This document shows positions 36,177 through 43,966 of a DNA stretch of 64,000 nucleotides, one piece after another. The notes beneath the pieces were generated by a model, which searched no databases, was not told where the DNA came from, and saw only the letters and a list, made by a program, of their open reading frames with translations. Numbering within the stretch: the first letter of the stretch is position 1; every line of letters starts with the position of its first letter. The stretch is from Streptomyces viridiviolaceus (GTDB lineage: Bacteria; Actinomycetota; Actinomycetes; Streptomycetales; Streptomycetaceae): the NCBI RefSeq assembly GCF_014650995.1, contig NZ_BMWA01000024.1:1-64000 (forward strand), in the 5' to 3' direction. The position numbers were made by a program, and so were the translations under genes.

Positions 36177-36641
36177 TCACGCTAGCTGCGGCTGCCTGTC
36201 GCGCGCTTCTCGATTCCTGATCGGCCTGTTCACCTGTTTCACCACGCACGGCGGCATCCCCGCCGTCGCACCCGCCGCCCGGCGCCGATAGACACCGGGC
36301 GGGACGCCGACCAACTCGGTGAACCGCGTGCTGAAAGTACCCAGCGATGAGCAGCCGACCGCGAAACACACCTCGGTGACACTGAGGTCGCCGCGGCGCA
36401 GCAGCGCCATCGCACGTTCGATGCGCCGCGTCATCAGGTAGGCGTAGGGCGACTCGCCGTAGGCGAGCCGGAAGCGGCGGCTGAGGTGCCCGGCCGACAT
36501 GTTCGCGCCACGGGCGAGCGCCTCGACGTTCAGCGGCTGCGTGTACTCGCGGTCGATCCGGTCGCGGACGCGGCGCAGCCGGGCGAGGTCGCCCAGGTGC
36601 TGAGCCATGGCGAGCGCGCGTATGCGCGAGGGGTGACACAT
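36177..36641 (-). CDS. AraC-family transcriptional regulator (DNA-binding domain only)
   Basis: The 154-residue protein consists essentially of the AraC double helix-turn-helix: ALARGANMSAGHLSRRFRLA (first) and LSVTEVCFAVGCSSLGTFST (second), with RRAAG after the domain. There is no N-terminal ligand domain. Starts at 36641 or 36608 are possible. It is co-transcribed with the following VOC gene. Confidence 0.88.
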   Translation of the reverse strand: MCHPSRIRALAMAQHLGDLARLRRVRDRIDREYTQPLNVEALARGANMSAGHLSRRFRLAYGESPYAYLMTRRIERAMALLRRGDLSVTEVCFAVGCSSLGTFSTRFTELVGVPPGVYRRRAAGATAGMPPCVVKQVNRPIRNREARDRQPQLA

Positions 36642-36762
36642 GGGAGAAGCCCTTTCGTCGATGCCGGCCGGTGCCTGGTCGACCGTCGTGCGATCAGGCT
36701 AGTTCCGGCTCGGTGACGGGCACTTCTCCATTCGTGACCGTTCCGGTCACCTGTCCGGTGAT

Positions 36763-36840
36763 TCAGGACTGGGGTCTTTTGCCGTGGTTCGCCGGGTGGT
36801 TGCGGCGGGACTTCTTCTTCCGACGTCGCTTCGAGGACAT
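36763..36840 (-). CDS. Tiny basic protein resembling ribosomal protein bL37
   Basis: The ORF encodes 25 residues: MSSKRRRKKKSRRN then HPANHGKRPQS and TGA. This composition and the ending ANHGKRP match the actinobacterial 50S protein bL37 described from mycobacterial ribosomes, recalled from memory rather than searched. GAGGT precedes the ATG at short spacing. The gene is alone in a 350-bp gap between the AraC and cation-efflux genes. The run of Lys/Arg/Asn/His codons in GC-rich DNA argues against chance. Confidence 0.72.
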   Translation of the reverse strand: MSSKRRRKKKSRRNHPANHGKRPQS

Positions 36841-36989
36841 GGGAACCTCACAGATGCCGTGCACCGCCAGGCCGCTTCGACCGGGTGCCTTCGTGTGTTT
36901 CAACCGTCATCGTTCCACGCGGGTCCGGACACCGCGACTCGTGCACGGGCGCGGGCGTTGCTGCCCGAAAGCCGAAGGACACGGACCTC

Positions 36990-37997
36990 TCAGTCGCTGC
37001 CCCGGGAAGGTGTCGGGTCCAGGTAGACGCGCTTGACGGCCGGGATCAGGGCCCGTAGGCGGGTGTCCGCCTCCTCGCAGGCCCATTCGATCTGGCGGGC
37101 CGTGGAGACGTCACAGAAGTCGACCTTGGCGGCGATGAGGATCTCCCCCGGACCCTGAATCAGTGTCGTCAGCTCCAGGACGTTCTCGATGTGCCGGACC
37201 GCCGTCAGTTCGCGGCTCACGGCCTCCCGTACCGGCGCCGGCAGGGCGCGGCCGATGAGAAGTTCCGTGTTGGAGCGGCCGAGGACCCACGCCACGACGA
37301 CGAGCAGCAGCCCGATCAGGATCGAGGCGACGCCGTCCCACACGCCGGATCCGGTGAGCTGTCCGCCGAGCAGCCCCAGCGCCGCCAGGACCAGACCGGT
37401 GAGGGCCGCCGCGTCCTCCATGACGACCGCTTTGACGGCCGTGTCGGGCGTGTGCTGGAGATAGCGCAGGATGGGGACCCGGAAGTGTTCCGCCCTCCCG
37501 GTGGCCTGCTTGAGACCGGTACGCAGCGACCAGCCCTCCATCAGGAAGGCCGCGGCGAGCACGATGTAGGAGATCAGGGGGTCGCTCGGGCTCTCCCCGT
37601 GCGTCAGGGCGTGGATGCCGTCGTACAGGGCGAAGACGCCGCCGCCCACGAAGGTGGCGACGGACGCGAGCAGTGCCCAGATGTAGCGCTCGGGGCCGTG
37701 TCCCAGAGGGTGTTCGTCGTCCGCGGGCTTCTTGCTGCGCCTGAGGGCGGTGAGCAGGAGTACCTCGGTGACGGTGTCGGCCACCGAGTGCCCTGCTTCG
37801 GCCAGCATGGCACTGGAGCCGCTGATGATGCCGGCCACGGCCTTGGCGAGTGCGACACCGAAGTTGGCGGCGGCCGCCACGATCACGGTGAAGGTCGACC
37901 CGCCGGCTCCGGGACCTTCCGAGGACCCGACCCGGGGGTTCAGAACCGTACGGGACCGCCGGTTCGACCCCTGCCCCGGTTCACCCTGTCTGTCCAT
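36990..37997 (-). CDS. Cation diffusion facilitator transporter
   Basis: The 335-residue protein has six predicted membrane helices and CDF metal-site motifs: HSVADTVTEVLLL in helix 2 and VVMEDAAALTGLVLA in helix 5 (Glu-Asp in place of the more usual His-Asp), plus a C-terminal cytoplasmic domain (VRHIENVLELTTLIQGPGEI). It should export Zn2+, Fe2+ or Mn2+ by proton exchange. The start at 37997 leaves a ~30-residue disordered N-terminus. Confidence 0.88.
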   Translation of the reverse strand: MDRQGEPGQGSNRRSRTVLNPRVGSSEGPGAGGSTFTVIVAAAANFGVALAKAVAGIISGSSAMLAEAGHSVADTVTEVLLLTALRRSKKPADDEHPLGHGPERYIWALLASVATFVGGGVFALYDGIHALTHGESPSDPLISYIVLAAAFLMEGWSLRTGLKQATGRAEHFRVPILRYLQHTPDTAVKAVVMEDAAALTGLVLAALGLLGGQLTGSGVWDGVASILIGLLLVVVAWVLGRSNTELLIGRALPAPVREAVSRELTAVRHIENVLELTTLIQGPGEILIAAKVDFCDVSTARQIEWACEEADTRLRALIPAVKRVYLDPTPSRGSD

Positions 37998-38057
37998 GCG
38001 GACACAGTATGCCCCCTTCTGTGCGTGAGGTGCGCGGGTGCGTCCGCTGTGCCGCGG

Positions 38058-38396
38058 CTATGTGACGATGGCGGCCAGTGCGTCGATACCCACGTGCCGA
38101 AGCGTCCGCTGGATCGGGCGGCGGGCGCCGCGGATGGTGACGGCGGGCGGCTTCGGCACGCTCGCCATGGCACGAAGGAGCGCGTAGGCACTGGCCAGGT
38201 CCAGTTGCTGCAGGTCGCTCATCTCCAGCAGCCAGCTGCCGGCCTGCCGCAGGCGCTGGTCGAGGAGCCGTTCTTCGAGATCGCGCAGCACGTGCTCGTC
38301 CAGGACGCCCGAGAAGGCCAGGACGGCGTGCTGCTCGTCCGCCTCGATGAGTCTCACCGCCCCGGCCGGGGACCCGGTGGAACGCTCATGAGTCAT
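38058..38396 (-). CDS. STAS-domain protein (anti-sigma antagonist-like)
   Basis: The 112-residue protein has the STAS fold pattern: AVLAFSGVLDEHVLRDLEER, WLLEMSDLQQLDLASAYALL and VTIRGARRPIQRTLRHVGID. The usual DSSG phosphorylation motif reads DLAS here, so the canonical phospho-Ser is missing and regulation by an RsbW-like kinase is doubtful. It may be a scaffold or a constitutive antagonist. It is divergent from the coiled-coil gene at 38734. Confidence 0.72.
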   Translation of the reverse strand: MTHERSTGSPAGAVRLIEADEQHAVLAFSGVLDEHVLRDLEERLLDQRLRQAGSWLLEMSDLQQLDLASAYALLRAMASVPKPPAVTIRGARRPIQRTLRHVGIDALAAIVT

Positions 38397-38562
38397 GGCG
38401 ACCTCCTCGGCGAGCCCTGGACGTACCTCTCCATTCTCTCAGTGGGAACCGCGGGCTGCGTCCCGGCAGGGAGAGCTCTGTCGGCCTGTGGGTGCCGGCG
38501 TGGCCGGGGCGGGCGTGGTGTGTGACATCCCCAAGACATGAGGAACTGTTCTCGAACGTGGT

Positions 38563-38621
38563 GAAAACGACACCGCACACCCCGTTTTCGTAGTATCACT
38601 GCAGCACTGCTGTGCAGCAGT
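38563..38621 (+). promoter_or_regulatory. Promoter/operator region with two inverted repeats
   Basis: GAAAACG (38563-38569) and CGTTTTC (38583-38589) form a 7-bp inverted repeat. TAGTAT (38591-38596) could be a -10 box. Immediately after it lies a 24-bp imperfect palindrome (38598-38621; arms ACTGCAGCAC and GTGCAGCAGT, 20 of 24 positions symmetric). Both lie 113-171 bp upstream of the ATG at 38734 in the 337-bp divergent gap, which otherwise holds nothing recognisable. Confidence 0.5.
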
Positions 38622-38733
38622 AACCGGTGCCGGGCATGAGGCACCAGGCCACAGAGCAGAGGCATTTGGTCCTGCAAGCGTGCAGACTCGCCGCCCGCGG
38701 TCTGCGCAAGCAACAGGGAGGGTTCTCAAGAAC

Positions 38734-39366
38734 ATGGCTGAAACCACCGCTACGACACCCGGTCTGACCTCGCACTACACCGCTCAGGTCGCGGACGACC
38801 TCGAGCGCAACACCAAGGAGCAGGAGCGCATCGGCGCGGAGATCGCCGCGTTGCAGCAGCAGTTGTCCGCTCTGCAGCAGGACCACACCGTCCTGGTCAA
38901 TCTCCAGCAGGCCCTCGGTCTCGCCCCGGCTCCGGCGGAGTCCGCCCCCGTCCCGCCGGTGCCGGCGCCGCGCAAGAAGGAGGAGTCCAAGGCGGGTACG
39001 GGCAAGCAGGCCCGCGCCAAGAAGGCGTCCGCGCCCAGCCGCAAGCCGGCCGCGAAGAAGAGTCCCGCCAAGGAGGCGTCCGCCAGGGCGACCACAGACA
39101 AGGCGGCGCAGCCCACACTCGTCGACACCGTCCGCGCTCACCTGGCCGAGCAGAGCGAACCGCGCTCCGCGGCCGAGATCGCCACCGCCCTGGGCCGGCA
39201 GCACCCCGAGCGCGACATCAAGACCACCGTCGTACGCAACACGCTGGAGAGCCTGGTGGCCAAGGAGCAGGCACAGCGCTCCAAGCAGGGCTCGTCGGTG
39301 TTCTACACGGCGGTCACCCCGAAGTCGGGTGCCACTGCGCAGGAGAAGCAGGACCAGCCCGCCTGA
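38734..39366 (+). CDS. Coiled-coil / lysine-rich linker / winged-helix-like protein
   Basis: The 210-residue protein is built from an N-terminal coiled coil (about 15-65, AQVADDLERNTKEQERIGAE, ALQQQLSALQQDH), a Lys/Ala/Pro-rich middle (about 70-135, with KKASAPSRKPAAKKSPAKEA, reminiscent of the tails of nucleoid proteins such as HupS) and a C-terminal winged-helix-like domain (TLVDTVRAHLAEQSEPRSAA ... VVRNTLESLVAKEQAQRSK). I infer a DNA-binding role, perhaps architectural, but know no characterised homologue. GGGAGG precedes the ATG by about 13 bases. Confidence 0.7.
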   Translation: MAETTATTPGLTSHYTAQVADDLERNTKEQERIGAEIAALQQQLSALQQDHTVLVNLQQALGLAPAPAESAPVPPVPAPRKKEESKAGTGKQARAKKASAPSRKPAAKKSPAKEASARATTDKAAQPTLVDTVRAHLAEQSEPRSAAEIATALGRQHPERDIKTTVVRNTLESLVAKEQAQRSKQGSSVFYTAVTPKSGATAQEKQDQPA

Positions 39367-39470
39367 CGGCGCCCCGGTCGTCATGTGAGGCACGACGCGG
39401 TCGTCGAGGACGTGCTGCCGCACCCGCCGGGTGGCCACGGCAGCATCTCCTCACCGCGTAGGCGCACATA

Positions 39471-39496
39471 TTTCAGGGCTAAGATTTCTTCGCAGG
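39471..39496 (+). promoter_or_regulatory. Putative MarR operator upstream of marR
   Basis: The element CAGGGCTAAGATTTCTTCG lies 36-60 bp before the marR ATG. It closely matches AAGGGCTTAAATATCTTCG at 50174-50192 in front of the catabolic operon, sharing AGGGCT and TCTTCG with equal spacing. It is the best candidate for autoregulation by the MarR protein. Confidence 0.55.
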
Positions 39497-39531
39497 TCCG
39501 CATCAGCAGGTGACTCGGGGAGGCGCGGAAC

Positions 39532-40056
39532 ATGGCGGGGAAGAAGGCCACGGCCCAGAAGGACGCCGTCGCGGTGATCATCGAGGACTGGGCGCGGGAG
39601 CGGCCCGAGCTGGACACCTCTCCCCTGGAGGTCCTGGCACGGCTGCACCGCACCTTCCTGCGCTACAACACCGAACTGGCGGCGGCCATCGAGCGGCACG
39701 GCCTGGCCGTGGCCGGCTTCGACGTCCTCACCGCCCTGCGCCGGGCCGGCGAGCCCTACCGGCTGACAGCCGGGCAACTCGCCGACTCCGGCCTCATCTC
39801 CTCCGCCGGGGTGACCCTGCGCATCGACCGGCTGGAGAAGGACGGTCTGATCGTGCGTGAACGTGACCCGGAGGATCGCCGCGTCGTCTACTCGCGGCTC
39901 ACCGAGGCCGGACTCGCCAAGGTGGACGAGGTGTTCGCCGAGCACCTGGAGAACGAGCGCCGGATGCTCGCGGACCTGTCGCCGGCGGAACGACGGCAGC
40001 TGGCCCGTCTGCTGTCCAAGCTGGAGCGCTCCATCGTCGGCTCGGCGACATCGTAG
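39532..40056 (+). CDS. MarR-family transcriptional regulator
   Basis: The 174-residue protein has the MarR winged helix: AAAIERHGLAVAGFDVLTAL, recognition region LTAGQLADSGLISSAGVTLR and wing RDPEDRRVVYSRLT, followed by a dimerisation helix (VFAEHLENERRMLADLSPAE). MarR proteins usually repress and are released by small aromatic ligands. It is convergent with the Rieske gene (31 bp gap, with the palindrome GGCCGCCGGCGGCC at 40063-40076), and a shared upstream element links it to the catabolic operon promoter. Confidence 0.9.
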   Translation: MAGKKATAQKDAVAVIIEDWARERPELDTSPLEVLARLHRTFLRYNTELAAAIERHGLAVAGFDVLTALRRAGEPYRLTAGQLADSGLISSAGVTLRIDRLEKDGLIVRERDPEDRRVVYSRLTEAGLAKVDEVFAEHLENERRMLADLSPAERRQLARLLSKLERSIVGSATS

Positions 40057-40087
40057 GCACGAGGCCGCCGGCGGCCACGGCTCCCCG

Positions 40088-41116
40088 TCAGCCGTCGCGC
40101 CCGTCCGGCGTCACGGCCTGGGCCTCGGCCTCTTGCCGGAACAGACGGCGCAGGCGGACCACGCCCAGGTCGTGCTGGTAGAGGTTCTCGAACCGGTCGG
40201 CGTCCGCGGGCATGGCCTCCAGCATCACCCGGTCCTGCTCCAGGACCTCCCAGTGGCGTTCCTCGATGAGCGTCCGGTACAGGAACCGCCAGGTGTCCCG
40301 CTGCCAGCCGGTCACCTGCCGGTAGCGCCAGAAGAAGACGCCCGTGCGTCCGGCGTCGACCGGGCAGGCCATGCCGACGATGCCGAAGGCGCCGCCGGGT
40401 CCCGCGGACGGCGGGTACGGGATGGACAGGTCGACCCAGTCGACGCCGGTGCGGCACAGCTCCACCCAGTCGAAGTTGACGCCGCGCTGGTCGGTCTTCT
40501 CGAAGAAGTAGCCGCGGTCGGTCTCCCGGATGCGGAACTTGGCCTGTGTGTCGCCGTCGTACATCGTGTGGGAGTCGTGGTGCAGGAAGGCGCCGTGCAT
40601 CGGGTCGAGGAGGTTCTCCATGGCGAAGCGCCACGGCACGTCCCACTCGGCGTAGCAGAGGAAGGACGCGATGTCCGGGTTCGTCAGCGGCTCCGGCAGG
40701 GTGAGTGCGGCCGGCTCGGGGTGCTGTTCGTCGCCGAAGTAGGCGAGGATCGCGCCGGCCACCTCGCGCACGGGCAGGGAGGTCACCAGCTTCTTGCCCT
40801 CCAGGTTGCAGCCGGGCAGGCCGGGCACGGAGGAGACGGTGCCGTCGCCCTGCACCTCGACGCCGTGGTACCAGCAGGCCACGCGATCGCCGAGGTGTTT
40901 GCCGAGGGAGAGCGGCGCCCCACGGTGCGGGCAGCGGTCGGCGAGCAGGGACAGGGTGCCGTCGGACCTGCGGAACAGCAGCCAGTCCTCGCCGAGGGCG
41001 GTGACCTTGCGCATGCCGCCCGGCTCGACGAAGTGCGAGGGGACGACGGGGTGCCACTGATTGCGCAGGCCGTGGGCGTAGATGTGGTCGGCGGTGACGT
41101 CGGTGGTGAGGGTCAT
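40088..41116 (-). CDS. Rieske non-haem iron oxygenase, catalytic subunit
   Basis: The 342-residue protein has an N-terminal Rieske [2Fe-2S] domain (Cys62/His64 in DRCPHRGAPL, Cys81/His84 in CWYHGVE) and a catalytic domain with bridging Asp171 and iron ligands His174 and His179 in ENLLDPMHGAFLHHDSH. The short length fits homomeric two-component oxygenases such as vanillate demethylase or phthalate dioxygenase types. It should hydroxylate or O/N-dealkylate an aromatic or related substrate using electrons from the reductase at 41372. It is the last gene of the 11-gene operon, one base after the small helical protein gene. Confidence 0.92.
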   Translation of the reverse strand: MTLTTDVTADHIYAHGLRNQWHPVVPSHFVEPGGMRKVTALGEDWLLFRRSDGTLSLLADRCPHRGAPLSLGKHLGDRVACWYHGVEVQGDGTVSSVPGLPGCNLEGKKLVTSLPVREVAGAILAYFGDEQHPEPAALTLPEPLTNPDIASFLCYAEWDVPWRFAMENLLDPMHGAFLHHDSHTMYDGDTQAKFRIRETDRGYFFEKTDQRGVNFDWVELCRTGVDWVDLSIPYPPSAGPGGAFGIVGMACPVDAGRTGVFFWRYRQVTGWQRDTWRFLYRTLIEERHWEVLEQDRVMLEAMPADADRFENLYQHDLGVVRLRRLFRQEAEAQAVTPDGRDG

Positions 41117-41117
41117 G

Positions 41118-41342
41118 TCAGGCTCCCAGACGGTGCATCTCGGCGCGGAAGGTTTCCTCGGTCCAGGGCGTGCCGTCGGGGGTGCGCACCTGGCGGGCGT
41201 TGAGTCCGCCGACCACGGCGGCGAGGTCGTGACCGTCCTCGGTGAAGATCTCTTCGAGGGTGCGCGCGAGTTTCCGTTCGTACGGGGTGGGTTCGTGGGT
41301 GCGGGACTGGTGCCGGTCGAGATACGGCCAGGTGGTGGTCAT
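41118..41342 (-). CDS. Small 'recombinase-like helix' protein of the oxygenase unit
   Basis: The 74-residue protein (YERKLARTLEEIFTEDGHDL, GGLNARQVRTPDGTPWTEET) matches the short recombinase-like helix domain seen near Rieske oxygenase genes: the second half resembles the helix-turn-helix part of serine recombinases (LN...VRTPDGTPWT...). It has no catalytic domain, so it is not a recombinase. GGAGG precedes its ATG. It lies between oxygenase and reductase genes, and may be an accessory subunit; the role is unproven. Confidence 0.75.
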   Translation of the reverse strand: MTTTWPYLDRHQSRTHEPTPYERKLARTLEEIFTEDGHDLAAVVGGLNARQVRTPDGTPWTEETFRAEMHRLGA

Positions 41343-41371
41343 CAGGGCCTCCTCCATGGGGCGGCGGTGGT

Positions 41372-42319
41372 CTAGAGGTCGAGGACGAGCCGGTCGGAGG
41401 CGCAGCGCGAGACGCAGATCATCATCGTCTCGTTCGTAGCCTGTTCGGCTTCGGAGAGCAGGAAGTCGCGATGTTCGGGGGTGCCGGCGAGGACGCGGGT
41501 CTCGCAGGTGCCGCAGATGCCGTCGCGGCACGAGGAGGTGACGGGCACGCCGGCCGCCTCGACCGCGTCCAGGACGGAGGTGCCGGCGCCGACGGCGACC
41601 GTCACGCCCGACCTTCGGCACTCCACCTCGAAGGCGGTGTCGTCGCCGGGTCGTTCCACCGCCGGGGCGGCGAACCGCTCCAGCCGCAGCCGGCCCTCCG
41701 GGCAGGCCTGCTGCAGGGCGCAGAGCAGCGGCTCGGGGCCGCAGGCGTACACCAGCGCGTCCGCGGGGAGGCCGGAGAGGGCATCCGCGAGGTCGATGTG
41801 GCCCTGTTCGTCCTGGGGGACGATCGTGATCTCGCCCCCGGTCAGCCGGGCCAGTTCGCAGCCGAACGCCATGGAGGCGCGGGTGCGCCCGCCGTGCACG
41901 AGGCGGTACGGGATGCCGTCGCGTTCGGCCTGGCGGACCATGGCGAGGATCGGCGTGATGCCGATGCCGCCGGCGACGAAGACGTAGGACCCGGCCGGTT
42001 CGAGTGCGAAGTGGTTGCGGGGGCCCGCCGTCCGCACCCGCTGGCCCGGGCGCAGCTTGGTGTGCACGTGGCGGGAACCGCCGCGCGAGGCGGGCTCGTC
42101 GAGGACGGCGATCCGGTACGAGGTGCCGTCGGCCGGATCGCCGCACAGCGAGTACTGGCGGACGAGGCCGCCCACGTGCAGGTCGAGGTGGGCGCCCGGG
42201 GTCCAGGCCGGCAGGGGCTTGCCGGCCGGGTCGACGAGTTCGACGGACAGCACACCGTCCGCCTCCCACGTCATGCGGCGTACGAGGAGTTCGCGCTCCT
42301 GCTCGTCGTTGACGCTCAT
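41372..42319 (-). CDS. Oxygenase reductase (flavin / NAD / plant-type ferredoxin)
   Basis: The 315-residue protein has an N-terminal flavin domain (HLDLHVGGLVRQYSLCGDP), an NAD domain (FVAGGIGITPILAMVRQAE, YACGPEPLLCALQQA) and a C-terminal plant-type [2Fe-2S] domain with SSCRDGICGTCETRVLAG and a final Cys in MMICVSRCASDRL. This is the phthalate-dioxygenase-reductase/VanB order. It passes electrons from NAD(P)H to the Rieske oxygenase two genes on. Confidence 0.93.
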   Translation of the reverse strand: MSVNDEQERELLVRRMTWEADGVLSVELVDPAGKPLPAWTPGAHLDLHVGGLVRQYSLCGDPADGTSYRIAVLDEPASRGGSRHVHTKLRPGQRVRTAGPRNHFALEPAGSYVFVAGGIGITPILAMVRQAERDGIPYRLVHGGRTRASMAFGCELARLTGGEITIVPQDEQGHIDLADALSGLPADALVYACGPEPLLCALQQACPEGRLRLERFAAPAVERPGDDTAFEVECRRSGVTVAVGAGTSVLDAVEAAGVPVTSSCRDGICGTCETRVLAGTPEHRDFLLSEAEQATNETMMICVSRCASDRLVLDL

Positions 42320-42331
42320 CGTGGGGCCTCC

Positions 42332-43957
42332 CTACGCGGTGGGGATCTTGACGGGTGGGGTGAACGGGGTCTTCATCGGACCGAGCGAGGCCAGGTCCAC
42401 CTCGACGATGACCGGTCCCTCGGCGGCGAGTGCCCGGCCGATGACCGGCTCGGCGTCGGTCTCGGCGGCGATACGCGCGTACGGCAGGCGGCAGGCGGCG
42501 GCGAGGCCCTCGAAGTCGGGGGTGAAGAGGTCGACACCGGAGCGGCGGTCGCTGTACCGGTCCTGTGTGTTGCGCAGGACTCCGTAGCCCCCGTCGTTGA
42601 AGACGAGCAGCAGCAGCCGGGGCCGCTCCTGGGCGAGAGTGAGCAGTTCGCCGAGGTGGACCGCGAGACCGCCGTCCCCGGCGATGACCACGGTGGGCGC
42701 CTCGGGGCGGGCGAGCGCGGCCCCGAGGCCCATGCCGAGTCCCTGGCCGATGCCGCCGCCGCGCGGGAAGACGTTGGCGCGCGGGTCGTGCATGGGCAGC
42801 AGCCGGTTTCCCCACGTGGAGGAAGGGATCGTCACGTCGCGGGCGACGACCGAGCCGGGCGGCAGGGCTGCGGCGAGCGCGTCGCAGATCGCGGCCTGCG
42901 GCCCGATGGCGTCGCGCAGGGCGGCCCGCACCTCGTCGCGGACGGCACGGGCGCGGGCGGTCCAGTCCGCGTCGGCGGGTACGGCCGACGCAGTCAGCTC
43001 CGGCAGGACGCGCGCGGCGTCTGCGTGCAGGGCGTGCCGGGCCGGGTGGACCCGGCCCAGGGCGGCGGCGTCGAGGTCGATCTGGATGTGTGCCTCGGGG
43101 AGTCGCAGTGCGTAGTCGGCCGTCTCGTTGGAGCGGAAGTGGGTGCCGACGGTGACCAGCACGTCGGCGTCGGCGAGGAGGGCTCGGGCCGCGGGCGTGG
43201 TGGCGAAGTTGCCGATGACCTGGGGATGGTCCTCGGGGACCGAGCCGCGGCCGGAGTTCGAGGTGAGCAGTCCCGCGCCGGACGCCCGGAGCAGGTCGAG
43301 CAGTTCGCGGCGGGCCCGGTTCGCGCCGCCGCCGGCCCAGATCAGCGGGCGGCGGGCGGCGGCCAGCAGTTCGCGTGCGGCGGCGAGTTCTGCGGGGTCC
43401 GGGTCCGGGGTCCCGGCGGCCGGGGCGGCTGCGTTCCCGTCCTGCTGGGCCGCGTACTGGAGGTCGATCGGCCACTCCAGGCTGGCCGGGCCGCCGGGCG
43501 CGGCGAGGGCCGTGGTGGCGGCCTCGCGGAGCAGGCGCCCCGCGCTCGCGGTGTCCGGCACGGTCGCGGCGTACTTGGAGACCGCGGTGAGCATGCCCAG
43601 CTGGTCCTTGGTCTCGTGGATGAAGCCGCGTGCGCCGCCCAGGAAGCGGCTCTCGATCTGCCCGGTGACGTGCAGGACCGAGGTGCCCGAGGCGAGCGCT
43701 TCGACCAGCGAGCCGGCGGCGTTGCCCGCGCCGGTTCCGGTGGAGGTCAGGGCACAGCCGAGGGCGCCCCGGGCTCTGCCGTAGCCGTCGGCGGCGTTGA
43801 CGGCGGTGGCCTCGTGCCGCACCGGCACGAAGCGCAGTTCGCGGTCGACGGCCTCCACGAGGGGCAGGTTGTGCACGGACACGATGCCGAAGACCGTGTC
43901 GATGCCGAGTTCCTTCAGGACAGCGACGAGGAGGTCGCCTCCGTTGCGGTACGTCAT
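42332..43957 (-). CDS. Thiamine-diphosphate-dependent enzyme (2-oxoacid decarboxylase / acetolactate synthase family)
   Basis: The 541-residue protein has the three ThDP-enzyme domains: Pyr domain with catalytic Glu49 (FVPVRHEATAVNAADGYGR), central domain (ELAAARELLAAARRPLIWAG) and PP domain with VVIAGDGGLAVHLGELLTLA and the Asn in LLLVFNDGGYGVLRN. Family members decarboxylate benzoylformate, phenylpyruvate or similar 2-oxoacids, or perform carboligation. Here a decarboxylase step on a 2-oxoacid intermediate is likely. It is nine bases from the SDR gene upstream in the operon. Confidence 0.88.
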   Translation of the reverse strand: MTYRNGGDLLVAVLKELGIDTVFGIVSVHNLPLVEAVDRELRFVPVRHEATAVNAADGYGRARGALGCALTSTGTGAGNAAGSLVEALASGTSVLHVTGQIESRFLGGARGFIHETKDQLGMLTAVSKYAATVPDTASAGRLLREAATTALAAPGGPASLEWPIDLQYAAQQDGNAAAPAAGTPDPDPAELAAARELLAAARRPLIWAGGGANRARRELLDLLRASGAGLLTSNSGRGSVPEDHPQVIGNFATTPAARALLADADVLVTVGTHFRSNETADYALRLPEAHIQIDLDAAALGRVHPARHALHADAARVLPELTASAVPADADWTARARAVRDEVRAALRDAIGPQAAICDALAAALPPGSVVARDVTIPSSTWGNRLLPMHDPRANVFPRGGGIGQGLGMGLGAALARPEAPTVVIAGDGGLAVHLGELLTLAQERPRLLLLVFNDGGYGVLRNTQDRYSDRRSGVDLFTPDFEGLAAACRLPYARIAAETDAEPVIGRALAAEGPVIVEVDLASLGPMKTPFTPPVKIPTA

Positions 43958-43966
43958 GGGTGCCTC

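Noticed and set aside
36671..37036. 121-codon forward open frame
   Set aside because: Composition is random-like and it covers the bL37-like gene and the end of the cation-efflux gene on the other strand.
41118..41342. A mobile-element recombinase, suggested by the domain name
   Set aside because: Only 74 residues with no catalytic serine domain, and firmly placed inside an enzyme operon.
43125..43785. Forward open frames opposite the ThDP enzyme that look Ser/Arg rich
   Set aside because: No motif; explained by antisense of the ThDP enzyme.
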